A stretch of DNA of 64,000 bases. Source: Poriferisodalis sp965116715. Lineage in GTDB: Bacteria > Actinomycetota > Acidimicrobiia > Acidimicrobiales > Poriferisodalaceae. The notes beneath the pieces were generated by a model. The model was not told the origin of the DNA. It saw only the letters and a program-made list of their open reading frames with translations, and searched no databases. Both the position numbers and the translations under genes were made by a program. The stretch spans positions 3,472,001 through 3,536,000 of the forward strand of contig OZ220724.1 in the NCBI GenBank assembly GCA_965116715.1, given 5' to 3'. Positions 51,009 to 59,859 of this stretch are shown here, piece after piece. Within the stretch, counting starts at the first letter, position 1. Every line of letters begins with the position of its first letter.

Positions 51009-51092
51009 GGATGACCTCGATTCTTCCTCAGGGCTGGAGCGGTTCCTGCCGCCGGAATACCACGGATGAACCGGCGTGCGGGGTCAGCGGGG

Positions 51093-52256
51093 TCAGGACC
51101 CCTCGCCGATCAGCTCTGCCATGTTGTCAGCGAAGAACCGGTCGAGCACCCCGCCGTCGAAGCCTTCCAGCGACGCGTTGAAGCGGCCCAGCGGGTTCCG
51201 GCCGCCTTCGATGTGGGGGTAGTCGCTCGAGAACATGTACAGGTGCTCGTTGGACTCGCGGATCATGGCGCCGACATCTTCGATGGGGTAGGGCGTGAAG
51301 GCCATCTGGCGGGTGACCTGGGCGGACGGCAGCTCGGTGAACGCAGCCAACTCGGGCTCGGAGCGCTTCCAGGTCTCGACGGTCACGTCCAGCCGCCGCA
51401 GCATCTGGGGTACCCAGGCAGCGCCGAGCTCGATCACCCCGCCGCGCAGGTTCGGGTGCCGGCTCAGCACGCCGTCGAGCACCAGAACGCCCACGAACGT
51501 CTCGGCCGCATGGTGCAGCGCAACCATGTCCTTGCCGCGGACGTTCTCGCCGCCGCCCAGCCAGTCCGTCGGCGTGGGGCGGCCCGTGTTCATCCACTCC
51601 GGCGCGATCTGCAGCGGGTTCCCGCCGACATGCAGCAGGAACGGCACGCCGGCTTCGGCCATCTGCGCCCAGACCGGGTCGAGGTCGTCGTGACCCGGTG
51701 AGCGACCGCCGGCGGGCCGGTGCGGCACCCACATGGCGCCCAGCCCGGCTTCGAGCGCAAACGACATCTCGTCCATTGCCATCTGCGGATCGTCGAGCGG
51801 CAGCAAGGCCACGCCGATCATGCGGTCGTCGTCGGCGCAGAACTCAGCCATGCCACGGTTGTGTGCACGGGCCGCGCCATAGCGGAGGTCGTTGTCCAGC
51901 TTGGGATCGAACACCACACCGGCGCTGAAGGTGGCGAACACGAACTGACGGTCGAAGCCCAGCAGGTCCAGTGCCGTCGTACGTTCGGCGGGGTTGAACG
52001 CTCCCAGCGCGTGGTACCCCTTCGGTCCCCGGATCAGGTCATCGCCCAGTGCCACGAGCTCGGCCACGGTCTCGGGCGCGTGGGAACGGCTGCCGCCCGC
52101 CGCCTCGAAGTTGTTCACCGATTCGCCGGCGCTGGAGAATTCGATCTTCGGGAGCCGTGCCCGCATGTCGTCCTCAGCGTGTGACTGCAGGAAATCCGGC
52201 AGCTCCATGAGGTGACTGTCGGCATCGAGATAGGTTCGGTCGCTCGCATACGCCAT
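51093..52256 (-). CDS. Amidohydrolase 2 family protein
   Basis: The 387-residue protein begins TYLDADSHLMELPDFL, where DxDSHxxE is the metal-binding start of the amidohydrolase 2 family. Later blocks include FLLHVGGNPL, ALHHAAETFVGVLVL and FSSDYPHIEGG with the distal His and Asp. Close relatives act on aromatic or lactone substrates. ATG 52256 is chosen because a TAACCT hexamer lies 7 nt upstream, consistent with a leaderless transcript. It is one of two such amidohydrolases in this accessory stretch. Confidence 0.86.
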   Translation of the reverse strand: MAYASDRTYLDADSHLMELPDFLQSHAEDDMRARLPKIEFSSAGESVNNFEAAGGSRSHAPETVAELVALGDDLIRGPKGYHALGAFNPAERTTALDLLGFDRQFVFATFSAGVVFDPKLDNDLRYGAARAHNRGMAEFCADDDRMIGVALLPLDDPQMAMDEMSFALEAGLGAMWVPHRPAGGRSPGHDDLDPVWAQMAEAGVPFLLHVGGNPLQIAPEWMNTGRPTPTDWLGGGENVRGKDMVALHHAAETFVGVLVLDGVLSRHPNLRGGVIELGAAWVPQMLRRLDVTVETWKRSEPELAAFTELPSAQVTRQMAFTPYPIEDVGAMIRESNEHLYMFSSDYPHIEGGRNPLGRFNASLEGFDGGVLDRFFADNMAELIGEGS

Positions 52257-52263
52257 GATCCGC

Positions 52264-52269
52264 AGGTTA
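52264..52269 (-). promoter_or_regulatory. Probable -10 element (TAACCT) of the amidohydrolase gene
   Basis: On the minus strand TAACCT ends 7 nt before the ATG at 52256 and no Shine-Dalgarno sequence is present. Confidence 0.4.
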
Positions 52270-52396
52270 GTGAGGCGGCCGAGCCTGCTGCCGGGGGGCC
52301 TGCCGCCGGGGGGCCGGCCGCTGGGGTGCCAGCCAGCCGCCGGGCAGGCCTCAGCTCGCAGCGACGTGGCCAGCGTCCCGCCCAAACCGACATCGG

Positions 52397-52402
52397 TAGC
52401 GT
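52397..52402 (+). promoter_or_regulatory. Probable -10 element (TAGCGT) of the MogA-like gene
   Basis: TAGCGT ends 6 nt before ATG 52409, consistent with leaderless transcription of the MogA-rib operon. Confidence 0.4.
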
Positions 52403-52408
52403 GGCGCG

Positions 52409-52951
52409 ATGGCCGAGACTCACGCGACGCATCATCCGTCGCATCAGCATGGCCACGGCGGCCCCGAACCCTCCGAGAGCCGGCCGAAGCTCGCGGCCAA
52501 GGTGTTGACCGTTTCCGACGGGGTGATCGCGGGAACCCGTGAGGACCGCAGCGGCGAGGCGCTCGGCACTGCCCTGGCTGCGGCCGGCTACGAGGTGGTC
52601 GAGCGACGCGTCGTGGCCGACGGCGTCGACACGGTGGCCGACGCCCTGCGGTCGATGTCGGACGGGTTCGAGGGCCTGATCATCTCGACCGGCGGGACCG
52701 GTTTCACCGAGCGAGATCTCACGCCCGAAGGCACCCGCGCCGTCATCGAGCGCGAAGCGCCGGGTCTGGCGGAGGCCATGCGGCTGGTGAACCCGCTCGG
52801 CCGCCTGTCGCGAGGCGTTGCGGGCATCATCGGGCACGCGATCGTGCTCAACACGCCCGGTTCCACCAAGGGTTGCGTCGAGTGCTTCGAGGCAGTCGCG
52901 GACGTCCTGCCCCATGCGCTGGCCCTGCTGGCCGGCGAACGGCTGCACTGA
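52409..52951 (+). CDS. MogA/MoaB-type molybdopterin adenylyltransferase-like protein
   Basis: The 180-residue protein has the MoCF-binding fold. KVLTVSDGVIAGTREDRSGE opens the domain, ISTGGTGFTERDLTPE is the molybdopterin-binding loop, and LNTPGSTKGCVECFEA closes it. The first 30 residues are His-rich (HATHHPSHQHGHGG), an unusual addition that might bind metal. It overlaps ribD by one base (TGATG), so it appears to be in an operon with riboflavin genes. No other molybdenum cofactor gene is nearby. Confidence 0.87.
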   Translation: MAETHATHHPSHQHGHGGPEPSESRPKLAAKVLTVSDGVIAGTREDRSGEALGTALAAAGYEVVERRVVADGVDTVADALRSMSDGFEGLIISTGGTGFTERDLTPEGTRAVIEREAPGLAEAMRLVNPLGRLSRGVAGIIGHAIVLNTPGSTKGCVECFEAVADVLPHALALLAGERLH

Positions 52952-54036
52952 TGCCGGCCGACGATCTCGCTCCCGCCGGCGAGCCGTCGAGTTCCGCCGC
53001 CGGCGACACCCACATGCAGCACGCCGTGCAGCTCGGGGAGAGCGTGCGCGGCACCACGGCGCCGAACCCGTGGGTGGGCTCGGTGCTCGTCACTGCCGCA
53101 GGCGCCGCTTTCGACGGCGCCACCGAGCCGCCGCCCGGGCGCCACGCCGAAGTCGTCGCGCTCGATGCTGCTCGTGCCGCAGGCGCCGAGACCGGCGGCG
53201 CCACGCTGTACACCACGCTCGAGCCCTGCTCGCACACTGGCCGCACACCGCCGTGCGTGGACGCCATCATCGAGGCGGGCATTGCACGGGTCCGCGCTGG
53301 CGTCTCCGACCCCGATCCGAACGTGGCTGGCACGGGAGTGACGGCACTGCGGGCTGCAGGCATCGACACCGCCATCACCGACGCTGATGGGTCAGCGGAG
53401 GCTTCGCTTCGGCCGTACCTGCACCAGCGGCGCGAGGGCCGGCCGTGGGTCGTGCTGAAGCTGGCAGCCACCTTGGACGGGAGGATCGCGGCCGCTGACG
53501 GCACGTCGCAGTGGATCACCTCACCCGAGGCCCGTGCCGACGCACACGCCCTGCGCGCCCGTTGCGACGCGGTGCTCGTCGGTGCGGGCACCGTGCGTGA
53601 TGACAACCCATCGCTGACCGTGCGAGATGCGCCCGGCGCCGATCCGAGGCGTTTCGTACTGGGCACGGCACCGGCGGGGGCCAATGTCCATCCCTGCAAC
53701 GAGGTGAGCGGGCCGCTGCCCGAGGTGCTGGCCGGGCTGGCCGCTGATGGCGTCGTGGAGCTGCTGGTGGAGGGCGGCGCCGGTGTCGCCGGAGAGTTCC
53801 ATCGGGCCGGGTTGGTGGACGAGTACGTCGTCTATCTCGCTCCGGCGTTCATGGGCGGCGACGACGGGCTGCCGATGCTGGCGGGTGAGGGGGCGCCCAC
53901 CGTCGGTGACCTGTGGCGTGGCCGGTTCGCCGAGGTCCGTCGGGTCGGGCCCGACGTGCGCATCACGATGCTGGCAGCCGGGCATGCGGCCGGTACCGTC
54001 GCTTCAGATCAGGCCGCCGGACGCCCGGCAACCTGA
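52951..54036 (+). CDS. ribD: Bifunctional riboflavin deaminase/reductase (RibD)
   Basis: RibD performs the second and third steps of riboflavin synthesis. The 361-residue protein has the cytidine deaminase-like zinc domain (HAEVVALDAA and TTLEPCSHTGRTPPC) followed by the reductase domain (VVLKLAATLDGRIAAADG, GAGTVRDDNPSLTVR and LLVEGGAGVAGEF). No FMN riboswitch was seen upstream. It shares one base with the MogA-like gene and is followed by ribE after 25 bp. Confidence 0.94.
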   Translation: MPADDLAPAGEPSSSAAGDTHMQHAVQLGESVRGTTAPNPWVGSVLVTAAGAAFDGATEPPPGRHAEVVALDAARAAGAETGGATLYTTLEPCSHTGRTPPCVDAIIEAGIARVRAGVSDPDPNVAGTGVTALRAAGIDTAITDADGSAEASLRPYLHQRREGRPWVVLKLAATLDGRIAAADGTSQWITSPEARADAHALRARCDAVLVGAGTVRDDNPSLTVRDAPGADPRRFVLGTAPAGANVHPCNEVSGPLPEVLAGLAADGVVELLVEGGAGVAGEFHRAGLVDEYVVYLAPAFMGGDDGLPMLAGEGAPTVGDLWRGRFAEVRRVGPDVRITMLAAGHAAGTVASDQAAGRPAT

Positions 54037-54061
54037 GAACCGATCCCTGGAAGGACGGGCG

Positions 54062-54667
54062 ATGTACACAGGACTCGTCGAAGAGCTCGGCAGCTTCGCT
54101 GGCCGCGACGGCGAGAGGTACCGGTTCAACGCCGCCCTCGTGCTCACCGATGCCGCCGTCGACGACTCGATCTCGGTGAATGGCTGCTGCCTGACCGTGG
54201 TCGAGATGGGGGACGGTTGGTGGGAGGCCGACGTCAGCGCAGAGACTGTCAAGCGAACCGCGCTGGGCTCGTTGGCCGAGGGTGACCCCGTGAACCTCGA
54301 GCGCTGCATGCGTTACGCCGACCGGCTCGGCGGACACCTCGTGCAGGGTCACGTGGACGGAGTGGCGACCATCACGCGCCCCGCCCCTGACCTGCGCGTC
54401 GCCGTGGGACCCGAGGGCGGCCTGCGCCGCTACCTGGTCGAGAAGGGCTCAGTGACCCTCAACGGCATCAGCCTGACGTGCTTCGACATCACCGACGACG
54501 ACGAGGGCGGATGCGAGTTCTCGGTGGCGCTGATCCCGCACACCATGGCCATGACCACTATGGGCACGGCGCAGGCCGGCGACCTCGTCAACCTCGAGGT
54601 CGACGTCCTCGCCCGCTACGTCGAGCGCCTGCTGGGGCAGAATGGTGCAGCAACCGACGATGAGTGA
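54062..54667 (+). CDS. ribE: Riboflavin synthase alpha subunit (RibE/RibC)
   Basis: The enzyme dismutates two lumazines into riboflavin. The 201-residue protein is an internal duplication of two barrels: MYTGLVEELG with SVNGCCLTVV in the first and GGHLVQGHVDG with TLNGISLTCF in the second. A GGAAGGA Shine-Dalgarno sequence precedes ATG 54062. It overlaps ribBA. The lumazine synthase gene ribH, its partner, is not in this window. Confidence 0.95.
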   Translation: MYTGLVEELGSFAGRDGERYRFNAALVLTDAAVDDSISVNGCCLTVVEMGDGWWEADVSAETVKRTALGSLAEGDPVNLERCMRYADRLGGHLVQGHVDGVATITRPAPDLRVAVGPEGGLRRYLVEKGSVTLNGISLTCFDITDDDEGGCEFSVALIPHTMAMTTMGTAQAGDLVNLEVDVLARYVERLLGQNGAATDDE

Positions 54668-55973
54668 GTCCGGCATGACCGACCGCAACGCAGCCGACGA
54701 CGCACCTGCTGTGGCGCCGTTCGCTGCCATTCCCGACGCGATCGCCGCGATCGGCCGCGGCGAGATCGTGGTGGTGGTCGACGACGAAGACCGCGAGAAC
54801 GAGGGCGATCTCATCATGGCGGCCGAGCACGCCACCCCCGAGGCGATGGCGTTCTTCGTCCGCTACACGTCGGGCGTCATCTGCGCTCCGCTGATGGGGG
54901 AGCGTCTCGACGAGCTGGCGCTGCCGCTCATGGTGACGGTCAACACCGAGTCCATGCGCACCGCCTACACGGTGACGGTGGATGCGGCTGAGGGCACCAC
55001 GACGGGAATCTCGGCGGCGGACCGCTCACTCACGCTCAACCTGCTGGCAGACCCCAAGTCGAACGCAAACGACTTCAACCGTCCCGGCCATGTGCTGCCG
55101 TTGCGCTACCGGCCAGGCGGCGTGCTCAAGCGAGCCGGCCACACCGAAGCCGCAGTCGATCTCGCCCGGCTGGCCGGCTGCCATCCGGCGGGCGTGCTCT
55201 GCGAGGTGGTCAACGACGACGGGACCATGGCCCGCGTGCCCGACCTCATCGAGTTCTGCGAACGGCACGGCCTGCTGCTCATCTCGATTGCCGACCTCAT
55301 CCGTTACCGGCGTGTCAACGAGCGCTTGGTCGACCCGATCTCGCAGGCTCGCATCCCCACCATCTACGGCGAGTTCACCGGTCACGTCTTCCGCGACTTC
55401 GACGACACCGAGCATCTGGCCCTCACCTATGGGGCAGTGATGGGCGCAGAGCCGGTGCTGGTGCGAGTTCACAGCGAATGCCTGACCGGCGACATCCTGG
55501 CGTCGATGCGCTGCGACTGCGGTTCACAGTTGCACAGTGCGCTCGAGGCCATCGCCGAAGCAGGCGCAGGCGTGCTGGTGTACCTGCGGGGCCATGAGGG
55601 CCGCGGCATCGGCATCGGCCACAAGATTGCGGCGTACTCGCTGCAGGACGCCGGCCGCGACACGGTCGACGCCAACCTGGAGCTGGGCCTGCCGGTGGAC
55701 AGCAGGGAGTACGGCATCGGTGCGCAGATCCTGGCCGAGCTTGGGGTGCAGCGGATGCGGCTGATGACCAACAACCCCAACAAGATCGGCGGGCTGTCGG
55801 GTTACGGGCTGGAAGTTGTCGAGCGAGTGCCGACCTCGACGAATGCCAATCCCTACAACCGGGCCTACCTGCGCACCAAGAAGATGCGCTTGGGCCATCT
55901 CATGGAAGACGAGGCAGACGGCGAAGCCGAAACCGGCACCGATCTCGAAGAGGCGCCCCCGCTCGCCGACTGA
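54642..55973 (+). CDS. ribBA: Bifunctional DHBP synthase / GTP cyclohydrolase II (RibBA)
   Basis: RibB makes the four-carbon unit and RibA opens GTP. The 443-residue protein has the RibB domain (DDEDRENEGDLIMAAEHAT near residue 46) and the RibA domain from about residue 240, with HSECLTGDILASMRCDCG (zinc Cys) and RGHEGRGIGIGHKI. The start may be ATG 54642, 54660 or 54675; the first overlaps ribE by 26 bp. The C-terminus is acidic. It ends the rib operon, convergent with the next gene. Confidence 0.94.
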   Translation: MVQQPTMSESGMTDRNAADDAPAVAPFAAIPDAIAAIGRGEIVVVVDDEDRENEGDLIMAAEHATPEAMAFFVRYTSGVICAPLMGERLDELALPLMVTVNTESMRTAYTVTVDAAEGTTTGISAADRSLTLNLLADPKSNANDFNRPGHVLPLRYRPGGVLKRAGHTEAAVDLARLAGCHPAGVLCEVVNDDGTMARVPDLIEFCERHGLLLISIADLIRYRRVNERLVDPISQARIPTIYGEFTGHVFRDFDDTEHLALTYGAVMGAEPVLVRVHSECLTGDILASMRCDCGSQLHSALEAIAEAGAGVLVYLRGHEGRGIGIGHKIAAYSLQDAGRDTVDANLELGLPVDSREYGIGAQILAELGVQRMRLMTNNPNKIGGLSGYGLEVVERVPTSTNANPYNRAYLRTKKMRLGHLMEDEADGEAETGTDLEEAPPLAD

Positions 55974-55990
55974 TGTCTCGCCCCCCGGTG

Positions 55991-58024
55991 CTAGCGCGAC
56001 ACCGATCTCTCGGCACCGACTACGAAGATGTGGTTCGCCCTGTTGACGCCGTCGATCACCTGACTCGTGTTGAAGAGGATTCGCTGGCCATCCGATGACC
56101 AAGCTGGGTTGTTTTCTTGGCCTTCCATGCCGGTGACCTGAGTGATCTCGCCGCTGCTGATCTCGAGAACGGCGATGTTCGATTCCCATGCAACCGAGCG
56201 CCCATCCCGCGTGTCGTACATGGTGAATGCCAGACGGGTGCCGTCCGGCGACCACGACAGCTTGCTTTCGGGGAAAGGTTCTATCTGGCCTCCCGCGCTG
56301 TCTTTGAGCGGCAAGAGCATCACATTGGTTCCGTCGGCGTCCATGACTGCCAGGTGTCCACCCCAAGGAGAGTCGAACGCAATCTGCGAGCCGTCAGGTG
56401 ACCAGGCTGGCGTTGCTCCCCCGCCGGATTTCCGATTCACGTCGACCGGATTGTCGCCGTCGGCATCCATGGTCACGATGTACCACTCCTTGTGTTCCAA
56501 GCTATGGCGTTCGAATGCCAGCTTGCGGCCATCAGGCGACCACGTTGGAGATTCATCCTCCACCGCACCGCTGGTCAACTGGACCGGGTTCGATCCGTCG
56601 CTATTGACCGTCCAAATATGGGCCTGGTTGATCTCGTTATCACCATACGGTCGCCCTACGAAGGCAATCTTGGTGCCATCTGGAGACCATGCCGGACGGT
56701 GATGCGAGGCCTCGACCATGGTGGCCAGCCCTCGCCCATTGGTGCCGTCACGATCGGCCACTATGAGCGCGCCTCCATCGCTGTAGACAATGCGCTGACA
56801 GTCGGGAGACCAATCTGGTTCCTTTGCCCCCCATCGGTTCTCGAGCAGTTGCACTGGAGCGTCGGTGGGGGTGCCGCCGCACGGGCCCACGGCCGCATCT
56901 TCAGCTTCGGAATCATCGCTATCAGCGTCATCTCCTGCGAGGTAGGCGTCGATGGCCGACGTGGCGACGGCCGATTCGCCACCGAATACCGACAGTTGCA
57001 CAGCGCCGTCGCTGGTTGAGCGCCGGACCGTGTCGAGGTAGTCGGCGGTGCTCGGCGGTATCTGGCTGGGACTGGTGAGCACGAGCGCGGCGCATCGGCG
57101 GGCCAGCAGCGGCGCAGCGCTGAACGAGTCGAACGGAACGCGCGCCCGGGCGAGCCCAACTCTGGCTTGAGCAAAGCACCCGTTGCTCGACTGCCCGGCC
57201 GCGTACTCGGCGAACCGCGTTGCCGTCTCGAACCGGGTTGCCCCGGCGACGCGGTCTGCTGAAATGCCCAGCTCGGTGATTGCGTCTTCCACCTCCGCAG
57301 ACAGGGCAGCCGTCCCGCCCATGAGCACGACGCGCTCGATGCGCTTGCTCACGAGATAGTCGGCCACCGACTGGTGCAGCCCGGTGCTCGGTGTCAGCAG
57401 CACCGGATGGACCCCGTGCGCAGACAGCGGACCCGCAACCAGCGCGTCAGCGAACACCTCGCCGCTGGCGATGATGGCAGTTCTGGCATCGCCCAGATTG
57501 CCGACTGCACCGAGCCGTTCTGCGACCGCGACGCCGGTGCGGTACTGGTCGTCGCCGTCAATGCGCTCGACGGTGATTGCGGCTTCGCTCAGTTGTCTGT
57601 CGACGGCGCTCGTGATCGTGTGCATCGATCCGGTGCCGCTGGTGACCAGCAGCACCTTTGAGGCCCCGACGCGGCCCAGGAACTGCAGCGCGTCGCTGCG
57701 CACGGCATCTGGGGGAGTCATCAGCACCGGGGCGTCGAGATGCGCCGCCACCGACGCCGCCACGACAGCCTCATGCCAGCTGCGGCCCGACACCATCACG
57801 ACCCATTCCAACTCGCCGCCGGCATCGGCAGCGACCGCCTCGGCGATCAGCAGGGAGGTGGCGTAGCGGTCCGCCCCGCCGTAGCGCACGCGCTCCACGT
57901 CGGCAAGATCGGATTCGCCCGACTGCGCAGCGGCTGCGGAGACCGGCACCAGCGCGGCCGCGCTCAGCACGAACAAGGCAGGGAGCACACGCCTCCAGCT
58001 TCGAGACTTGGCGTGAGGGATCAT
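55991..58024 (-). CDS. Secreted protein with cell-wall-binding repeats 2 and a PD40 beta-propeller
   Basis: The 677-residue protein has a signal peptide (SRSWRRVLPALFVLSAAALV, cleavage near AAAQ). Three cell-wall-binding type 2 repeats follow at about residues 43-365 (VRYGGADRYATS, RIDGDDQYRTG and RVAGATRFETA). An acidic linker leads to a C-terminal propeller (about 400-670) with six repeats of the PD40/TolB type (WSPDG-like cores). The first part would attach it to the envelope and the propeller could bind a ligand. The fusion of these two modules is uncommon. Confidence 0.85.
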   Translation of the reverse strand: MIPHAKSRSWRRVLPALFVLSAAALVPVSAAAAQSGESDLADVERVRYGGADRYATSLLIAEAVAADAGGELEWVVMVSGRSWHEAVVAASVAAHLDAPVLMTPPDAVRSDALQFLGRVGASKVLLVTSGTGSMHTITSAVDRQLSEAAITVERIDGDDQYRTGVAVAERLGAVGNLGDARTAIIASGEVFADALVAGPLSAHGVHPVLLTPSTGLHQSVADYLVSKRIERVVLMGGTAALSAEVEDAITELGISADRVAGATRFETATRFAEYAAGQSSNGCFAQARVGLARARVPFDSFSAAPLLARRCAALVLTSPSQIPPSTADYLDTVRRSTSDGAVQLSVFGGESAVATSAIDAYLAGDDADSDDSEAEDAAVGPCGGTPTDAPVQLLENRWGAKEPDWSPDCQRIVYSDGGALIVADRDGTNGRGLATMVEASHHRPAWSPDGTKIAFVGRPYGDNEINQAHIWTVNSDGSNPVQLTSGAVEDESPTWSPDGRKLAFERHSLEHKEWYIVTMDADGDNPVDVNRKSGGGATPAWSPDGSQIAFDSPWGGHLAVMDADGTNVMLLPLKDSAGGQIEPFPESKLSWSPDGTRLAFTMYDTRDGRSVAWESNIAVLEISSGEITQVTGMEGQENNPAWSSDGQRILFNTSQVIDGVNRANHIFVVGAERSVSR

Positions 58025-58194
58025 GTCATTCGGCTCTGGTTCCTAGATCACCGTTTGGGCGGAAGCCGAGGATATGTGATCGGGTACACGTTGCCGGATA
58101 TGCGCGAAGAAAACCGCATTGCCATTTGCGTGGCCGGCAGTGCAAGAACCGCTTGGCTTGGTGCTGTGGGTCCTCGCGGCGTTGAGCGGGGTGC
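58025..58194. other. Intergenic region upstream of the cell-wall-binding protein gene
   Basis: This 170-bp gap separates hisG from the cell-wall-binding protein gene on the same strand. It should hold the promoter of the latter. No clear -10/-35 pair, hairpin or RNA gene was recognised. Confidence 0.3.
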
Positions 58195-59070
58195 TCAGGG
58201 GACGATCTTGGAGATCGGCATCTCGATGATGTCGGCAGCGCCCTGTTCGAGGAGTTCGGGGATGAGCACGTTGATCTGGTGCTTCGGCACGACCGTCTCC
58301 ACTGCGTAGGCCTCGCCGCCCCACAGTTCGTTCACCGTCGGGGCCTTCATCGAGGGAAGCAGCTTCACCACGGCGTCGAGGTGCTCGCGCCCGACGTTCA
58401 GCTTCACCAGCACACGGCCGCGAGCGTCCAGCACCCCGTCCAGCAGCGTCTTGATCTGTGTCATCGCCCGGCGCTTGTCGGGGTCGTCGTAGGCCTCGCG
58501 GTTGGTGAAGATCTCGGTGTAGCTCGTGAGGATCTCGTCGATGATCCGCAGGCGGGCTGCCCGCAGGCCCCGCCCGGTCTCGGTGCCGTCAACGACGGCG
58601 TCGACGATCTCGGGTGCCTTTGCCTCGGTGGCGCCATAGCTCAATCGGATGTCAGCAGACACGCCCCGCTCGGCGAAGTGCCGCCGAGTGAGCTCGGGAT
58701 ACTCGCTCGATATGCGAACACCGTCGGGCAGGTCGGTGAGCTCCTGGAAGTCGCTGTCCTCGGGAACGGCGACGACGATCCTGAACGGCCGCGACGTGGC
58801 CTTGGAATAGCGCAGCTCGCCCAGCGAGACCACGTCGCTGCTGGTCTCTTCGATCCAGTCGCGTCCACCGATGCCCAAGTCGAACAGGCCGTCCTCCACG
58901 TAGGCGGGTATCTCTTGGGGCCGCAAGATCCGCACGTCGCTGACGCGGGGGTCGTCAATGGCGGCGCGATAGTCCACCGCAGAACTCCGGCGTACCTGCA
59001 GGTCGGCTTCTGCGAACAGTTGCAGGGTCTGCTCTTCGAGCGAACCCTTCGGGAGTACGAGTTTGAGCAC
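58195..59070 (-). CDS. hisG: ATP phosphoribosyltransferase, long form (HisG)
   Basis: HisG starts histidine synthesis. The 291-residue protein begins LKLVLPKGSLEEQTLQLFAEA, has DLGIGGRDWIEE and the PRPP-binding GTETGRGLRAARLRI region, and ends with the regulatory ACT-like domain of the long form (about 215-291). The start is GTG at 59070 with a TACCGT hexamer 8 nt upstream. hisE, usually beside hisG in actinobacteria, is not seen next to it. Confidence 0.94.
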   Translation of the reverse strand: MLKLVLPKGSLEEQTLQLFAEADLQVRRSSAVDYRAAIDDPRVSDVRILRPQEIPAYVEDGLFDLGIGGRDWIEETSSDVVSLGELRYSKATSRPFRIVVAVPEDSDFQELTDLPDGVRISSEYPELTRRHFAERGVSADIRLSYGATEAKAPEIVDAVVDGTETGRGLRAARLRIIDEILTSYTEIFTNREAYDDPDKRRAMTQIKTLLDGVLDARGRVLVKLNVGREHLDAVVKLLPSMKAPTVNELWGGEAYAVETVVPKHQINVLIPELLEQGAADIIEMPISKIVP

Positions 59071-59078
59071 GGGCGGTA

Positions 59079-59084
59079 ACGGTA
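59079..59084 (-). promoter_or_regulatory. Probable -10 element (TACCGT) of hisG
   Basis: On the minus strand TACCGT ends 8 nt before the hisG GTG, consistent with a leaderless transcript. Confidence 0.4.
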
Positions 59085-59166
59085 CCTGCGGCGACTCGTC
59101 GCGCCCTGCTGGTTTTTCGTGCGGAGGGTGCCTTGGCCCGAGTCGCCGGTGGCCCGGCAGTCGCGC

Positions 59167-59640
59167 CTATTCGGCTTCGGCTGCCGTCTGGCTCTTGTGG
59201 ATCTCCACGTATGCCAGCCGGATCTGCTGCAGCGCACCCCGCAGCGTCTCGCCAGCAGGCAGTTGGTCGGCGAGGTTGTCCACCAGCAGGCCCAAGGCGT
59301 CAATCGGCAGCCTGGCTTCAGCCAAGTCGGGCGGGTCGCGTCGCAGGTGCAGTGCGGCCAGCTCGAACAGCCCCATCATGTGGTTCTGCACGATCTCGGC
59401 CGCGGGCACCGAGACGAGCTGTTCCTGGGCCTCGCGCAGTTGCTCCTGCATTGCGGCCAGCTCTTCGGGATCGAACGGCTCGCCAGTGCGCGGATCGATC
59501 GGCAGCCCGGTCTCTGGATCGATGTCGAGATCGCCGGCGAAGGCGCCGCCCTCTCCTTCGTTGGCCGGTGCCACCGTCGGCTCGTCGGCGTTGTCGCGGG
59601 GCACGCGATGCTCACCCTCCGGTGTCCACAACGTGCTCAT
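59167..59640 (-). CDS. DUF1844 family protein
   Basis: The 157-residue protein has an N-terminal disordered, acidic part (DIDPETGLPIDPRTGEPFDP) and a helical C-terminal DUF1844 domain (VQNHMMGLFELAALHL to LRGALQQIRLAYVEIHK, about residues 85-150). Such genes sit divergent from infC in many actinobacteria. The role is unknown. A GGGAGG Shine-Dalgarno sequence precedes the ATG at 59640. Confidence 0.82.
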   Translation of the reverse strand: MSTLWTPEGEHRVPRDNADEPTVAPANEGEGGAFAGDLDIDPETGLPIDPRTGEPFDPEELAAMQEQLREAQEQLVSVPAAEIVQNHMMGLFELAALHLRRDPPDLAEARLPIDALGLLVDNLADQLPAGETLRGALQQIRLAYVEIHKSQTAAEAE

Positions 59641-59722
59641 CGCTGACCTCCCCGCCCCGATTGGCTGTGCTGGCTCACGCCGACGCCGCTGCCGCAGCTG
59701 TGCTGGCTTTCTCCAGCGCTGT

Positions 59723-59728
59723 TACCCT
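59723..59728 (+). promoter_or_regulatory. Possible -10 element (TACCCT) of the infC operon
   Basis: TACCCT lies in the 215-bp gap between the divergent DUF1844 and infC genes. Transcription from here would give infC a leader of about 120 nt, in contrast to the leaderless genes nearby. Confidence 0.35.
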
Positions 59729-59817
59729 ACGGCCCCTACAACTGGAACAAGCGGGGTCTGACCCCCACCGAACCGCCGCAGGGCGCGTTCCGGTACTGGG
59801 CTCGCACAGGGCGCCGC

Positions 59818-59859
59818 GTGGACGAGGAGCGTCCTTTGGACAAGCGAGTACGGCCATAG
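59818..59859 (+). other. Short leader reading frame overlapping the infC start
   Basis: A frame running GTG 59818 to TAG 59859 contains a GAGGAG Shine-Dalgarno sequence (59824-59829) 6 nt before an internal TTG (59836). The TTG-initiated version encodes only seven residues (LDKRVRP). Its TAG stop overlaps the ATA codon at which infC probably starts (ATAG), an arrangement like the ATGA couplings elsewhere in this window. Confidence 0.3.

Noticed and set aside
52257..52408. FMN riboswitch or repeat before the MogA-rib operon
   Set aside because: The region holds imprecise G/C runs from local composition, and no FMN aptamer core.
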